Source: an uncultured Bacteroidales bacterium
GTDB taxonomy: Bacteria; Bacteroidota; Bacteroidia; Bacteroidales; UBA3824
DNA: 31,440 bases
NCBI GenBank assembly: GCA_937877455.1
Contig: CALFIU010000168.1
Location: 1 to 31,440 of the forward strand
Direction: 5' to 3'
Shown here piece after piece: positions 8,173 through 15,895 of the stretch (position 1 is its first letter; each line of letters begins with the position of its first letter). Under the pieces are notes generated by a model. The model was not told the origin of the DNA and ran no database searches. It saw nothing but the letters and a program-made list of their open reading frames with translations. The position numbers were made by a program, and so were the translations under genes.

Positions 8173-8912
8173 TTTACTGCTCTGTCAAATTCGTTCAATT
8201 TTTTTTTGTCGTAAGACCACGAGTTGCTTTGGTCAAGTTCAACATATTTAAGACTGCTGAATTGTATTTGACCATATCCACGGGAACCGCTACCACCAAG
8301 GTAATCGTTTTCGAGGGCATTTAGACCTTCGCGAAGAAGATTGAGGAGGCTAGTTTCGTTGAGTTCGCAATCGTCCCATACGTTTACAATGAAATTAACA
8401 TCAAAAGATGCTCCGGCAGGAATCCTCTCTGTCTGACGTGGATTGCTGGCAGTGCCCTTTACTCTGTCAATTGAGTTTTCGTACTTGTTTTCTGTGTAGC
8501 GTGAGAGGTTTTCAGACTCCCCAAGAAGTTTGATGCTATCTTCGTCCAAATATGCATCGCGAACAATCAACGCAGAGCGGACGTTTGATTTTGCCAATAC
8601 ATTTTCTCTTGGGTCTGCTTTTCGCTCTGTTATGCCGAACAGTGCGTTTACGTCATCGTCATTGCCTGTCGCTGCTGCACCCTTGGTTTGCTCCAAAAGA
8701 CAGCGCATTTTGCCTTTGATTGAACTGCCGGGGATGTATGGCTGATTGTCGATGCCGTATCCGTTACTTTTTTTCACGCGCCGTGCGGTACGGATTACGA
8801 TGTTGTCGATGCCGCCAATTTCTACATTGTCGGAACTTCCTCCGATGTGCAAACCGGTTAGCAATGTCAGTTTGCCGGTAATATTGATTTTTTTAGTTAG
8901 TTTGCTGCTCAT
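8169..8912 (-). CDS. csm3: Csm3, Cas7-like backbone and target-RNA nuclease
   Basis: The 247-aa protein shows TGLHIGGSSDN (19-29), PYIPGSSIKGKMR (58-70) and the C-terminal GGSGSRGYGQIQF loop, all diagnostic of Csm3. The Asp of I-G-G-I-D (D36) aligns with the catalytic D33 described for Streptococcus thermophilus Csm3, so sequence-specific cutting of target RNA at 6-nt intervals is expected. It forms the helical backbone along the crRNA. It sits 30 nt after csm2 and overlaps csm4. Confidence 0.96.
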   Translation of the reverse strand: MSSKLTKKINITGKLTLLTGLHIGGSSDNVEIGGIDNIVIRTARRVKKSNGYGIDNQPYIPGSSIKGKMRCLLEQTKGAAATGNDDDVNALFGITERKADPRENVLAKSNVRSALIVRDAYLDEDSIKLLGESENLSRYTENKYENSIDRVKGTASNPRQTERIPAGASFDVNFIVNVWDDCELNETSLLNLLREGLNALENDYLGGSGSRGYGQIQFSSLKYVELDQSNSWSYDKKKLNEFDRAVK

Positions 8913-8942
8913 TATATTGATTTTTTATTGGTTCAACATTTT

Positions 8943-9329
8943 TTATTCGCCACCATAGTACTTATGGTATGCAACCACAGATTCGAAGATTTTGACAAAT
9001 CTGGTGAAGTTTTTGTCGTTTTCTCCGATAGATTCTATGGCAGGGCGCATCGAATTTTCAAAATCCTTGATTTTGGTTTTTCGGTCTCTGCCCGCTGCGT
9101 ATGCAAGCATAGGTAACAACATATGAACGTCCTGTTTGTTCTTTTCAAAGTCGTTCTCAATACGTTTAACTTCGCCGAAAAATCTACGAAGTTGGCTCGT
9201 GGTCATAGGTTTCAGGTCATCGCGTTTTGTAAGATACTCGCCAAAACCTTTTGCCCATTGGATTGTTTGGTCGGTAATGCCTTCCGTAACCCATTTCTTG
9301 TCGAAATCTATTCCGTTGTATGTGTTCAT
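8943..9329 (-). CDS. csm2: Csm2, small helical subunit
   Basis: A 128-aa, almost entirely helical and charged protein. The motif LRRFFGEVKRIEND (48-61) and the following HMLLPMLAYAAGRD are typical of Csm2. The subunit stacks along the inner face of the Csm3 filament and contacts Cas10 and target RNA. It starts 12 nt after cas10 stops. Position between cas10 and csm3 is the standard type III-A order and supports the subtype assignment. Confidence 0.94.
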   Translation of the reverse strand: MNTYNGIDFDKKWVTEGITDQTIQWAKGFGEYLTKRDDLKPMTTSQLRRFFGEVKRIENDFEKNKQDVHMLLPMLAYAAGRDRKTKIKDFENSMRPAIESIGENDKNFTRFVKIFESVVAYHKYYGGE

Positions 9330-9341
9330 ATTGCAGATAAT

Positions 9342-11825
9342 TTAGTTATGTTCGTTAAATCTTAGTTCCAATTCCGCCCAACGTGCAGCAACAGCCATTA
9401 GCCTATAATAGTCGCTTTTGTCTCGTTTGTCAAATCCGCTGCTATACAAGATGTTGACCATAGTAGTACGAAAAAAAATCTTGATAATGTCGTTGTATTC
9501 TTTCCGCCTTTCCACAAATCGATTGAGATAATATGCAGTATGCCAATAGTAACTCAAATTGCCTTCGGTTCGTTCAAAATGCCAAAGCATCAGTTTGTGC
9601 AGCAATGATTTCGTTATGACTTTATCACTAATCAACTGGTACAATATCATCTTGTTCGCTTTTACAAAGGCATATTCAGAACACGACTTGTAATTGCTTG
9701 TAACCCATTCTAACAAATCATCTGTCGAAAAATTTGTAAAATCAGGTATTTCCTCGTTCCACGACACAACTTCGCCAAACATTGACAACGCATTTTTCTG
9801 ATTGTCTCGGTATTCTTTTGCTCTTCTCTCGGCTTCGCCCGCCATTTGTGCGGACTTTGCGATAGGAAACTTTTGCCCAACTATTGAAATACCACCTGAA
9901 ATGGATATGTCGTCGCGCCCAACGAATCTCCTAAACTCGTTTCTTACTTCCTCAGCAAAAGAAATCAAACTATCCCAACGCCCAACTGCAAATACATCGT
10001 CGCCGCCCGAATAAAGAATATTGACACAGTCGCGGTAAATATCTTTTTCACGAATTGTGTTGAGGTATCCGCTGAAAAAATAATCAAATAAAAACGACAA
10101 TGTCGCATTTGATGAAAAACTTCTGTCGGCATCTTTCACACCCTGAATGAACAAATTACCTAAATTGTCAACATCCATTCTAAGCACGCCTAAATAAGTG
10201 TCAGATGCAAGTTCATCAAAAGTTTTTGGACGTTCTTTATCATTGTTCCACGCTTGGTTGTTGCCACCGTAAAACTGGAAACCGTAACAAACATTGTTGC
10301 CTTTAAGTTTGTTTTTCAATGAGGCATTGTTATTGATACGCTTGACAAATGTTGTATCATTGGCGTTAATACTATATAGTTCGGCTTCCCGTTTGTAAAG
10401 TTCTCTTTCATCAAAGATGTAATTGGCTATGCCGAAAATGTCGATATTTTTTCGGGTGCCACCACTTGAAAGATTTGTCGCTTTGCCGTTATGACTAAGT
10501 ATGTAATCGGCATCTTTAAGTGTTTTGCCAAGGTCGGATTGTTCCTTTACTGATGGAAGAACATATGTTTTTTCATCGTTGTCATTTAACGCTACGCAAT
10601 AACCTTCGATGCCTGTAACAGCACAAACCTTTGAATTGACATCAATTGGTTGTGGTGTAAACAATTCACCGAAATACTTGGGGTCGGATACAACTGACCT
10701 GAACTTTTGATGTTTGAGTTCCGTAAAGTTATCGTTCAATTTTTTCCAAAGGTCGGAAATCTTAGAACCGTAACCGTCAAAAAGGTCATTGTCAGACAAA
10801 TTAAAAGGTATGTACGACAGATTTACAGAAATCTGACCATCCAATTCATTCCAAAGATATTTTTCCAACTCGACTTTGATTTCATCATCAAGAGCCTGCC
10901 TTATTCCATTGGTATTTGGAAGTAGCATATAGAATTTGCCACCTGACGAATACAAAACGTGTCCAAATGATGCGTCAATTTCATTGTGCTGTATTATTCG
11001 TTGAATAATTGAATCCACAAGCAACTGAATAAAAAAAGACCGACCTTTAAGACTGACAGCTGCCTTTCGCGAAGCAATGTTGTAGATATATGTTTGTATG
11101 CTTGAGACATCGCCTCCCACAATAATGAGTTTATTGGTGATGTCCTCTGTTTTATAAAGACAATCTGTAATGCACGCTTTGGTTTTGGCGTGGTTATAAA
11201 GATCAATGAAATCATTCTTGCCGTTTACATTACTTATAGGAACACACCAAAGGTATTTCTTTAACAAATGTAACAGACTTTCGGTAAACGCCTCAATATT
11301 ACCATCCGGCAGCAAGGGGACTTCCTTAATAAAATTCTTCCAAAGAGTCTTGTAATTATTGTCAATTTCCTCTAGTGACCTATTAAATGACATATTATCA
11401 AATTCAATTATATCCAACTGTTTGGGCTGAATGTATAATTTTTTATCCGCTTCGTGCCCATTAATAGTACAAATTGAAAAAATAGATTTTAACGGAACTT
11501 TGTTGTTTCGTTCTTCTTTAAGTTCTATGTTTCCAACCGCCCATCTTTCTGCTTTACGTATTATAGAGGTTTCTTTATAAGAATCACGGATATAGCGTAT
11601 TACAGAATTTTGGTCATTGTTATCACCAATGTCAAGTTTTGAACTTAGATATTTATTTATGAATTGACAAGACCACGGAATATACTCAGGTTGATTGCTG
11701 TCATTCAAGGATGCAAACTCAGGAGACAAAACCTCGTCATCGCTTTTGCCCCTAAAATAAAACCTTCCTATGTCGGATAGTAATGCCGCTAAGTAGATTC
11801 GTTGTCTTATAATATCGTTTTTCAT
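9342..11825 (-). CDS. cas10: Cas10/Csm1, cyclic oligoadenylate synthetase with degenerate HD site
   Basis: I choose the ATG at 11,825 (827 aa) because a promoter -7 element sits at 11,854-11,861, inside the longer reading frame. The N-terminal HD domain motif is L-L-S17-D18-I-G-R: the metal-binding His is Ser, so single-stranded DNase activity is probably lost. Palm 1 is marked by GGDVSSIQ and SSGGKFYML. Palm 2 has RMDVDNLG and the cyclase motif G607-G-D-D610, intact. The Cys-rich zinc-binding segment between palms is reduced (CAVTGIEGYC holds only two Cys). On binding target RNA it should convert ATP to cyclic oligoadenylates that switch on Csx1 and the Card1-like protein. First gene of the operon. 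Confidence 0.96.
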   Translation of the reverse strand: MKNDIIRQRIYLAALLSDIGRFYFRGKSDDEVLSPEFASLNDSNQPEYIPWSCQFINKYLSSKLDIGDNNDQNSVIRYIRDSYKETSIIRKAERWAVGNIELKEERNNKVPLKSIFSICTINGHEADKKLYIQPKQLDIIEFDNMSFNRSLEEIDNNYKTLWKNFIKEVPLLPDGNIEAFTESLLHLLKKYLWCVPISNVNGKNDFIDLYNHAKTKACITDCLYKTEDITNKLIIVGGDVSSIQTYIYNIASRKAAVSLKGRSFFIQLLVDSIIQRIIQHNEIDASFGHVLYSSGGKFYMLLPNTNGIRQALDDEIKVELEKYLWNELDGQISVNLSYIPFNLSDNDLFDGYGSKISDLWKKLNDNFTELKHQKFRSVVSDPKYFGELFTPQPIDVNSKVCAVTGIEGYCVALNDNDEKTYVLPSVKEQSDLGKTLKDADYILSHNGKATNLSSGGTRKNIDIFGIANYIFDERELYKREAELYSINANDTTFVKRINNNASLKNKLKGNNVCYGFQFYGGNNQAWNNDKERPKTFDELASDTYLGVLRMDVDNLGNLFIQGVKDADRSFSSNATLSFLFDYFFSGYLNTIREKDIYRDCVNILYSGGDDVFAVGRWDSLISFAEEVRNEFRRFVGRDDISISGGISIVGQKFPIAKSAQMAGEAERRAKEYRDNQKNALSMFGEVVSWNEEIPDFTNFSTDDLLEWVTSNYKSCSEYAFVKANKMILYQLISDKVITKSLLHKLMLWHFERTEGNLSYYWHTAYYLNRFVERRKEYNDIIKIFFRTTMVNILYSSGFDKRDKSDYYRLMAVAARWAELELRFNEHN

Positions 11826-11853
11826 AATGTTTTTTTGTTTTCTTTTCACGTTC

Positions 11854-11861
11854 CAAATATA
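11854..11861 (-). promoter_or_regulatory. Promoter -7 element of the csm operon
   Basis: Minus-strand TATATTTG fits the Bacteroidetes TAnnTTTG consensus. A weak T-rich -33 region precedes it by about 19 nt. Transcription would start near 11,847, leaving a short leader to the cas10 ATG at 11,825. It therefore decides the cas10 start. Confidence 0.7.
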
Positions 11862-11931
11862 CACAAAATCCTTCGCACAGAAAAATTTTTCCTTAATTTT
11901 TTGTTAAAACTCACTTAATATACTGATACTC

Positions 11932-13386
11932 TTATCGTATGAAAAAATCGTTGGCGACGTAGAGGTATTTTTTGGCGCGGGTCATGCTGGTGTAAATCCA
12001 TTGATAGTTGGACTTTACGGGGTTGAGGGTGATGTTACGGGGCATGTCGAGATACACCTCCTCCCATTCGCCGCCTTGTGCCTTGTGGCACGTGAGCGCG
12101 TAACCATACACACAGCGCAGGGCGTTGAGGTATGGGTCGGTCTTCATGTTTTCTTTGAATCGCTCGTCGTGCTGGGTAAGCTTTTGGTCTCGCATACGTA
12201 TTGCAAAGTTGACAAACAGGCTGTGCTGTTGTTCAGGTGTGAGGTTGGTGGCAAAGCCGTTGATAACGTCTGCTATCATATATTGCTGAAACTCATTGCC
12301 GTTGGCTATGTTTTCCACTGTTACGTTGATAAATTGAAGCCCCGCCATCGAGGTTGTGCCGCCAATCTCTTTTACCCTCACGAGGTCGCCGTTCATCAGT
12401 CCGGAAACGAGGTTGTTTTGCGTTACGAGCAAGAGGTCGTTGACGTTGACCGTGCCGCTGAATCCGAGTTTTTTGCGCACCGCAAGGGCGAGTTTTTGGC
12501 ATTGGGGGTTGGTACGTGTTATGAGCGTTGTCTTGTTGTAGTCGTAATTGCGTATTTTGCTGACATATTGGTTGATGAGCCATTGTTGGTTTGGCAATAC
12601 TTTGATGTTTTCACAGTTGCGCCAATAGAGATAATGCCAGTCGTTGCGGTTGTTGGGCAAGGTGTAGGGCTGAGAGGGTGCGCGGTGGTATTCTTGGCGG
12701 ATTATTGCCGACTGTTCTATGATGTCGTTGCCGTCGGATTGTCGCATTATCTCTGTGAGCGATGCCGATTGTGGCATGATGCCGAAAACCTCCTTAAAAT
12801 ATTGCGGTGTCAATGCTGGCGAAATCGGCTGTCCCACGGGCGGTAACTGGCAGTTGTCGCCGATGAAGATGAATTTGCCTTGCGGGTCAAATTTCATGAG
12901 GTCGGATAGCAAACGTCCGCTGCCAAATTTTGCCTGCGATATGCTGCTTGTTGCTATGTCGCTCACCATCGACGCTTCGTCTATGATGTAGATGCAGCCC
13001 TGCTCGTTTTCTGGACGTGGCTCAAAGGAGAACACGAGGTAAAGTTCGCCGCCCGTCTGTTTGTTTTGGGCGAGTTTTATTTCTGTTTCGAGGTCGCGGT
13101 TAAAATCGCTGTATTTGTAAATCAAACTGTGCACGGTGCTTGCCATGCTTCCCGAAAGGTCGGAAAGGATTTTTGCCGCCCTGCCTGTTGACGCACATAG
13201 GTTGTATGACTTTTTCAGTTTGTCAAGACGCTTGATAACTTGCTTTGTAATAGTTGTTTTGCCAGTGCCGGCATAGCCGTTGAGAATAAAAACTCTTGAT
13301 TTTGGGTCTTCCACAAAGGCTATTATCTTGTCGAAAGCGTCCTGCTGCGAGGGCGTGAACGTTATTTTATTTGATGTGTCTGACAT
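11932..13386 (-). CDS. RecD-like superfamily 1 DNA helicase
   Basis: The 484-aa protein has Walker A NGYAGTGKTT (36-45), Walker B IIDEAS (134-139), a Q-rich motif III region (FIGDNCQLPPVG), and at the C-terminus the UvrD_C_2 signature TCHKAQGGEWEEV followed by YTSMTRAKKYLYV (motif VI). This is the layout of short RecD2/Dda-like 5'-3' helicases. The N-terminal regulatory domains of full RecD2 are absent. It sits between the csm operon and cas6 with its own promoter-like element, so it may be a chromosomal repair helicase rather than part of the CRISPR system. A link to spacer acquisition is possible but unproven. Confidence 0.9.
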   Translation of the reverse strand: MSDTSNKITFTPSQQDAFDKIIAFVEDPKSRVFILNGYAGTGKTTITKQVIKRLDKLKKSYNLCASTGRAAKILSDLSGSMASTVHSLIYKYSDFNRDLETEIKLAQNKQTGGELYLVFSFEPRPENEQGCIYIIDEASMVSDIATSSISQAKFGSGRLLSDLMKFDPQGKFIFIGDNCQLPPVGQPISPALTPQYFKEVFGIMPQSASLTEIMRQSDGNDIIEQSAIIRQEYHRAPSQPYTLPNNRNDWHYLYWRNCENIKVLPNQQWLINQYVSKIRNYDYNKTTLITRTNPQCQKLALAVRKKLGFSGTVNVNDLLLVTQNNLVSGLMNGDLVRVKEIGGTTSMAGLQFINVTVENIANGNEFQQYMIADVINGFATNLTPEQQHSLFVNFAIRMRDQKLTQHDERFKENMKTDPYLNALRCVYGYALTCHKAQGGEWEEVYLDMPRNITLNPVKSNYQWIYTSMTRAKKYLYVANDFFIR

Positions 13387-13415
13387 GATTGGGTTGTATA
13401 ATCTTTAGTCCGCCA

Positions 13416-13423
13416 CAAAGTTA
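13416..13423 (-). promoter_or_regulatory. Promoter -7 element of the RecD-like helicase gene
   Basis: TAACTTTG on the minus strand fits TAnnTTTG and lies 30 nt upstream of the ATG at 13,386. No convincing -33 TTTG is seen at the usual distance. It forms a divergent pair with the cas6 promoter about 70 nt away. Confidence 0.55.
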
Positions 13424-13490
13424 ATAAATTTTCTTGATATTTGCGCTTAATGCCCCGCAAAGTTTTTTTCTTAATTAAAACAAAATAGCA

Positions 13491-13498
13491 TATCTTTG
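13491..13498 (+). promoter_or_regulatory. Promoter -7 element of cas6
   Basis: TATCTTTG fits TAnnTTTG, with T-rich sequence about 20 nt upstream as a weak -33. It overlaps the TTG codons that open the longer reading frame, and so supports translation from the ATG at 13,523 instead. Confidence 0.6.
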
Positions 13499-13522
13499 TT
13501 GCGCAAGAAAATAGCGAAAGAC

Positions 13523-14188
13523 ATGGAGAATATCAAGACATTGATTGTAAAATTTGACGGCACAATCCTTGACCGCGAGATACCGCAATTTCGTGGCGCA
13601 GTGATAGCCGCCGCTGGTGGTAACCTTCTGTTTCACAACCATCAAGGCGATGGTTACAGATACTCGTACCCGCTTATCCAATACAAAAAAATCGGACGTA
13701 ATCCCGCCATTGTCTGCATTGGAGCGGGAGTGGAGAGCATTGGGAAATTGTTTGAAAACGGTAATTTCACCTTCGACATCGGGGGCAATGTCCGCGAAAT
13801 GGAGATTGTGTCGGTGAAAGCCAACAAGACCAATGTTCAACTTTGGAACTCTACTTTCAACTATTCGCTGCGCCATTGGCTTGCACTGAATCCTGAAAAC
13901 TACAAGATTTACAATTCGTTGACGTTGATGACTGACAAAATAACATTATTGGAAAAAATCCTCAAAGGCAATATTTTGTCGTTTTTAAAAGGGATGGACA
14001 TTTTCATTGACGGCGAATTGGAATGTAGTATTTCTAACCTTTCGTCGCCGTATGTTTTGAGGTACAAAGGGGTTGGGTTGACGGCTTTTAACGTTGACTT
14101 TGTCTGCAACCTAAGTATCCCGCATTTGATTGGCTTAGGCAAAAATGCTGCGTTGGGTTTCGGCGTTTTGAGCGCGGGGAGAGTGTGA
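13523..14188 (+). CDS. cas6: Cas6 crRNA-processing endonuclease, Bacteroidetes type
   Basis: From the ATG at 13,523 the protein is 221 aa. The TTG at 13,496 lies within the promoter. Visible family features are FRGAVI followed by LFHNHQGDGYRYSYPLIQYK, then AIVCIGAGVESIGKLF, and the C-terminal glycine-rich loop GLGKNAALGFGVL (about 204-216). Cas6 binds and cuts the repeat hairpins of pre-crRNA. The His residues of the LFHNH segment are candidate catalytic residues, by inference. It is the only cas gene on the plus strand here, expressed apart from both the csm and the adaptation operons, as expected for an enzyme that can serve arrays elsewhere. It ends 6 nt before the convergent toxin gene. 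Confidence 0.9.
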   Translation: MENIKTLIVKFDGTILDREIPQFRGAVIAAAGGNLLFHNHQGDGYRYSYPLIQYKKIGRNPAIVCIGAGVESIGKLFENGNFTFDIGGNVREMEIVSVKANKTNVQLWNSTFNYSLRHWLALNPENYKIYNSLTLMTDKITLLEKILKGNILSFLKGMDIFIDGELECSISNLSSPYVLRYKGVGLTAFNVDFVCNLSIPHLIGLGKNAALGFGVLSAGRV

Positions 14189-14194
14189 ATTTGG

Positions 14195-14467
14195 CTACTT
14201 ATCATCATAATGTCCGTATGAAGAAATCACAAGTACAACAACCTCTGTTTCAAAGATTCGGTAAACCAAACGGTGCTTTTGAGAAATGCGACGGCTCCAA
14301 CGGTTTTCGGGCTGCCCCTTGAGCGGCTCGGGATGTCCCGTGCCAGTGGTGGGGTGTACCTTGAGTTCGTCGATGAAAGCCAACGCTTTTTTGAAGGACT
14401 TAGGGTCGCTTTTCAAGAGTTTTGCCAACCCTTTGTTTGCAATGTCAGTGTAATCAATTCTATACAT
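14195..14467 (-). CDS. yoeB: YoeB-family toxin (ribosome-dependent mRNA interferase)
   Basis: The 90-aa protein follows the E. coli YoeB pattern closely: TGTGHPEPLKG, then RWSRRISQKHRLVYRI, then the last residues SYGHYDD. The catalytic residues of YoeB map to E47, R66, H86 and Y87, all present. Such toxins bind the ribosomal A site and cut mRNA when the antitoxin is degraded. The start overlaps the antitoxin stop by 8 nt (14,460-14,467), the usual coupling. It is transcribed convergently to cas6, in the gap between the effector and adaptation parts of the CRISPR locus. Confidence 0.9.
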   Translation of the reverse strand: MYRIDYTDIANKGLAKLLKSDPKSFKKALAFIDELKVHPTTGTGHPEPLKGQPENRWSRRISQKHRLVYRIFETEVVVLVISSYGHYDDK

Positions 14468-14714
14468 AGCCGCAACGTTTTAGCATGTCCGTAACACTTT
14501 CGCCTGGCAATAGTGTGGTGTATTTGCCTTCTGCGTATTGTTTTTCCGACTCGTCGAGCATTTTAAAATACTCTTCCTTTGTCATTAGGGTTTCGTCCGT
14601 TTTTTTCTTGACGAGTTTTTTGGCGTAGTTGATTATCTTTTTCATGAGTGCCTCGTCGTCTGCTACTTGGCTCATCACTGCAAAAAATTCTGAGTTGAGT
14701 TGTAATGTTTTCAT
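14460..14714 (-). CDS. Antitoxin of the YoeB-type pair
   Basis: An 84-aa protein directly upstream of and overlapping the toxin. It has no recognisable Phd/YefM DNA-binding start (it opens MKTLQLNSEFF). The first 45 residues are helical and the C-terminal half is acidic and probably unstructured until bound (EEYFKMLDESEKQYAEGKY). Assignment rests on position, size and the C-terminal layout. How it autoregulates the pair is not evident because no helix-turn-helix or ribbon-helix-helix is seen. Confidence 0.82.
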   Translation of the reverse strand: MKTLQLNSEFFAVMSQVADDEALMKKIINYAKKLVKKKTDETLMTKEEYFKMLDESEKQYAEGKYTTLLPGESVTDMLKRCGYV

Positions 14715-14739
14715 AATTTCGTTCCTTTATATTTTTTTG

Positions 14740-14747
14740 CAAATATA
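14740..14747 (-). promoter_or_regulatory. Promoter -7 element of the toxin-antitoxin pair
   Basis: TATATTTG on the minus strand fits TAnnTTTG, 26 nt upstream of the antitoxin ATG at 14,714. Confidence 0.6.
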
Positions 14748-14764
14748 TAACAAATGTGGTTTAT

Positions 14765-14783
14765 TACGAAATTTTTTTTCGTA
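14765..14783 (-). terminator. A/T-rich hairpin immediately after cas2
   Basis: TACGAAA (14,765-14,771) pairs with TTTCGTA (14,777-14,783). It touches the cas2 stop codon. The stem is only 7 bp and lacks a T-run on the minus strand, so it is at best a weak terminator for the adaptation operon. Confidence 0.3.
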
Positions 14784-15263
14784 TCAGAAAAACAGCGTGT
14801 TTTTGTTTCTCATTATCAAATCCACGTCGATGTTCTGACCAATAATTTTCATTGATTTTAGGTAATCGGTTGAAATCGGGACAATTAGAATGCTGTCGTT
14901 GTTGTCGTATGCCGCTTGAACTTCAGCAAGGTCGTTTTTTATTTTGTTGAAATCTTCGGCATCAAGATCAGCCAAAAATATCGATTTCTGAATCCTAAAA
15001 CAGCCTCGTTTGATGAGGTATTTGGCAATCATGTTCCTCACTTTGTTGTGGGCGATGTCGTACATTACAAAAAACAACATATCTGTACTTTTTCGTTCTT
15101 TATCGTTGATACTCAGCAGTTTATTTATTCTTTCGGGCAACGACTCCAATTGCGATTCCTCGTCTTCGGAAGTGCGTTTTATCTGTTGGTTGTCCTTTAT
15201 ACCCGACTCGGCTATCCGCTGCAAAATCTCCTCGGCGGTGGGTTCCGGTTTCTTTCTGGTCAT
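14784..15263 (-). CDS. cas2: Cas2 with a 61-residue N-terminal extension
   Basis: Residues 62-159 are a complete Cas2 ferredoxin-like domain: MLFFVMYDI with D69 at the conserved metal site, KVRNMIAKYLIKRGC, then RIQKSIFLADL, and the C-terminal strand NTLFF. Cas2 dimers bridge Cas1 dimers in the spacer integrase. Residues 1-61 are an additional charged, Gln/Glu-rich helical segment (ERINKLLSIND near 44-54). An internal start at M62 would give a standard Cas2. From memory, comparable extensions occur in other Bacteroidales Cas2 proteins, so I keep the long form. It is the last gene of the minus-strand adaptation operon, 14 nt after the AbiEii relic. Confidence 0.9.
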   Translation of the reverse strand: MTRKKPEPTAEEILQRIAESGIKDNQQIKRTSEDEESQLESLPERINKLLSINDKERKSTDMLFFVMYDIAHNKVRNMIAKYLIKRGCFRIQKSIFLADLDAEDFNKIKNDLAEVQAAYDNNDSILIVPISTDYLKSMKIIGQNIDVDLIMRNKNTLFF

Positions 15264-15277
15264 ATATTAGGTCAATT

Positions 15278-15572
15278 TTACAGAGGTGGTTCAGAAAACT
15301 TTTTGTCAATATATTTTGACATTTCTGTCAGTCGTTTGGCAATCTTTTTCCAATTAAGTTTGGTTGAATTACACATCTTTACTGGCTCGTTATAATTGAT
15401 TTCGTCAAAGAATATTATGGCTTTTAAATCTTTTATCCTCGTGCCATTTCCAACAATAGAATTGAGCAAGCGCAGTGCCGCCAACAAGATAGAACCCTTG
15501 TAATTCATCATCTGCCATAAGCGATTTCAGGAGTTCCAAAGTTGTGGTCTTGAGAGTTTGTTTTTGTAACAT
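15278..15572 (-). pseudogene. AbiEii-like nucleotidyltransferase toxin, pseudogene with internal deletions and frameshift
   Basis: Two frames carry parts of one AbiEii/AbiGii protein. From the ATG at 15,572, overlapping the end of the upstream gene, the frame reads MLQKQT ... LELLKSLMADDELQGF then YLVGGTALA, the start of the nucleotidyltransferase fold. It then leaves the family and soon stops. The other frame picks up at LNSIVGNGTRIKD (normally far downstream, in the 'KLNAI-GRGT-KD' motif) and jumps again to IIFFDEINYNEPVKM ... NWKKIAKRL, the family's C-terminus. The D-I-D catalytic pair and the core are gone. At least two internal deletions are implied. The first junction is near 15,445-15,455. 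Confidence 0.8.
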
Positions 15573-15847
15573 TTCAAATCCTCCTTTTTGAGATTAAACA
15601 GACGACATGCAAAACTCATATCTTTGTCGTTTAAATACGGAATCTCCTTAACCGCTTGTCGCACTGGTCTATATCCGTACAAATTGAACATTGCATAGTA
15701 ATCTTCTATCCAACCTCGTTCCAAAACTCTTTGTACAATAACATTGCGCATCGCTTTGTAGTCTATATGGTCAGTTTCGTATTCCCACAAAAGCGATGGA
15801 TTGATTTTGCAATCGCTATGCTGTTTATAATCTGCGAAATATAACAT
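15527..15847 (-). CDS. DUF6922-type protein, orphaned partner of the AbiEii relic
   Basis: The 106-aa protein has CKINPSLLWEY, then YKAMRNVIVQRVLERGW, AVKEIPYLND and a C-terminal LKCY...LWNS. This is the pattern I associate with DUF6922 proteins found upstream of AbiEii nucleotidyltransferases in Bacteroidetes. Its 3' end overlaps the AbiEii start by 46 nt, the normal coupled arrangement. It looks intact although its partner is destroyed, so it may be a leftover antitoxin-like protein. It lies between the primase-like gene and cas2, splitting the adaptation operon. Confidence 0.75.
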   Translation of the reverse strand: MLYFADYKQHSDCKINPSLLWEYETDHIDYKAMRNVIVQRVLERGWIEDYYAMFNLYGYRPVRQAVKEIPYLNDKDMSFACRLFNLKKEDLKCYKNKLSRPQLWNS

Positions 15848-15895
15848 AATTGATAAGTTTTTGTTGGTAATGCGAAGTTATAAAATACAATCCAA

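Noticed and set aside
11826..11864. Longer N-terminus for Cas10
   Set aside because: The extra codons overlap the -7 promoter element at 11,854-11,861, and the HD-like domain begins directly after the ATG at 11,825.
12001..12846. A 281-codon open frame on the plus strand
   Set aside because: It lies fully inside the RecD-like helicase gene on the other strand, has a Val/Leu/Cys-rich composition typical of antisense frames, and resembles no protein.
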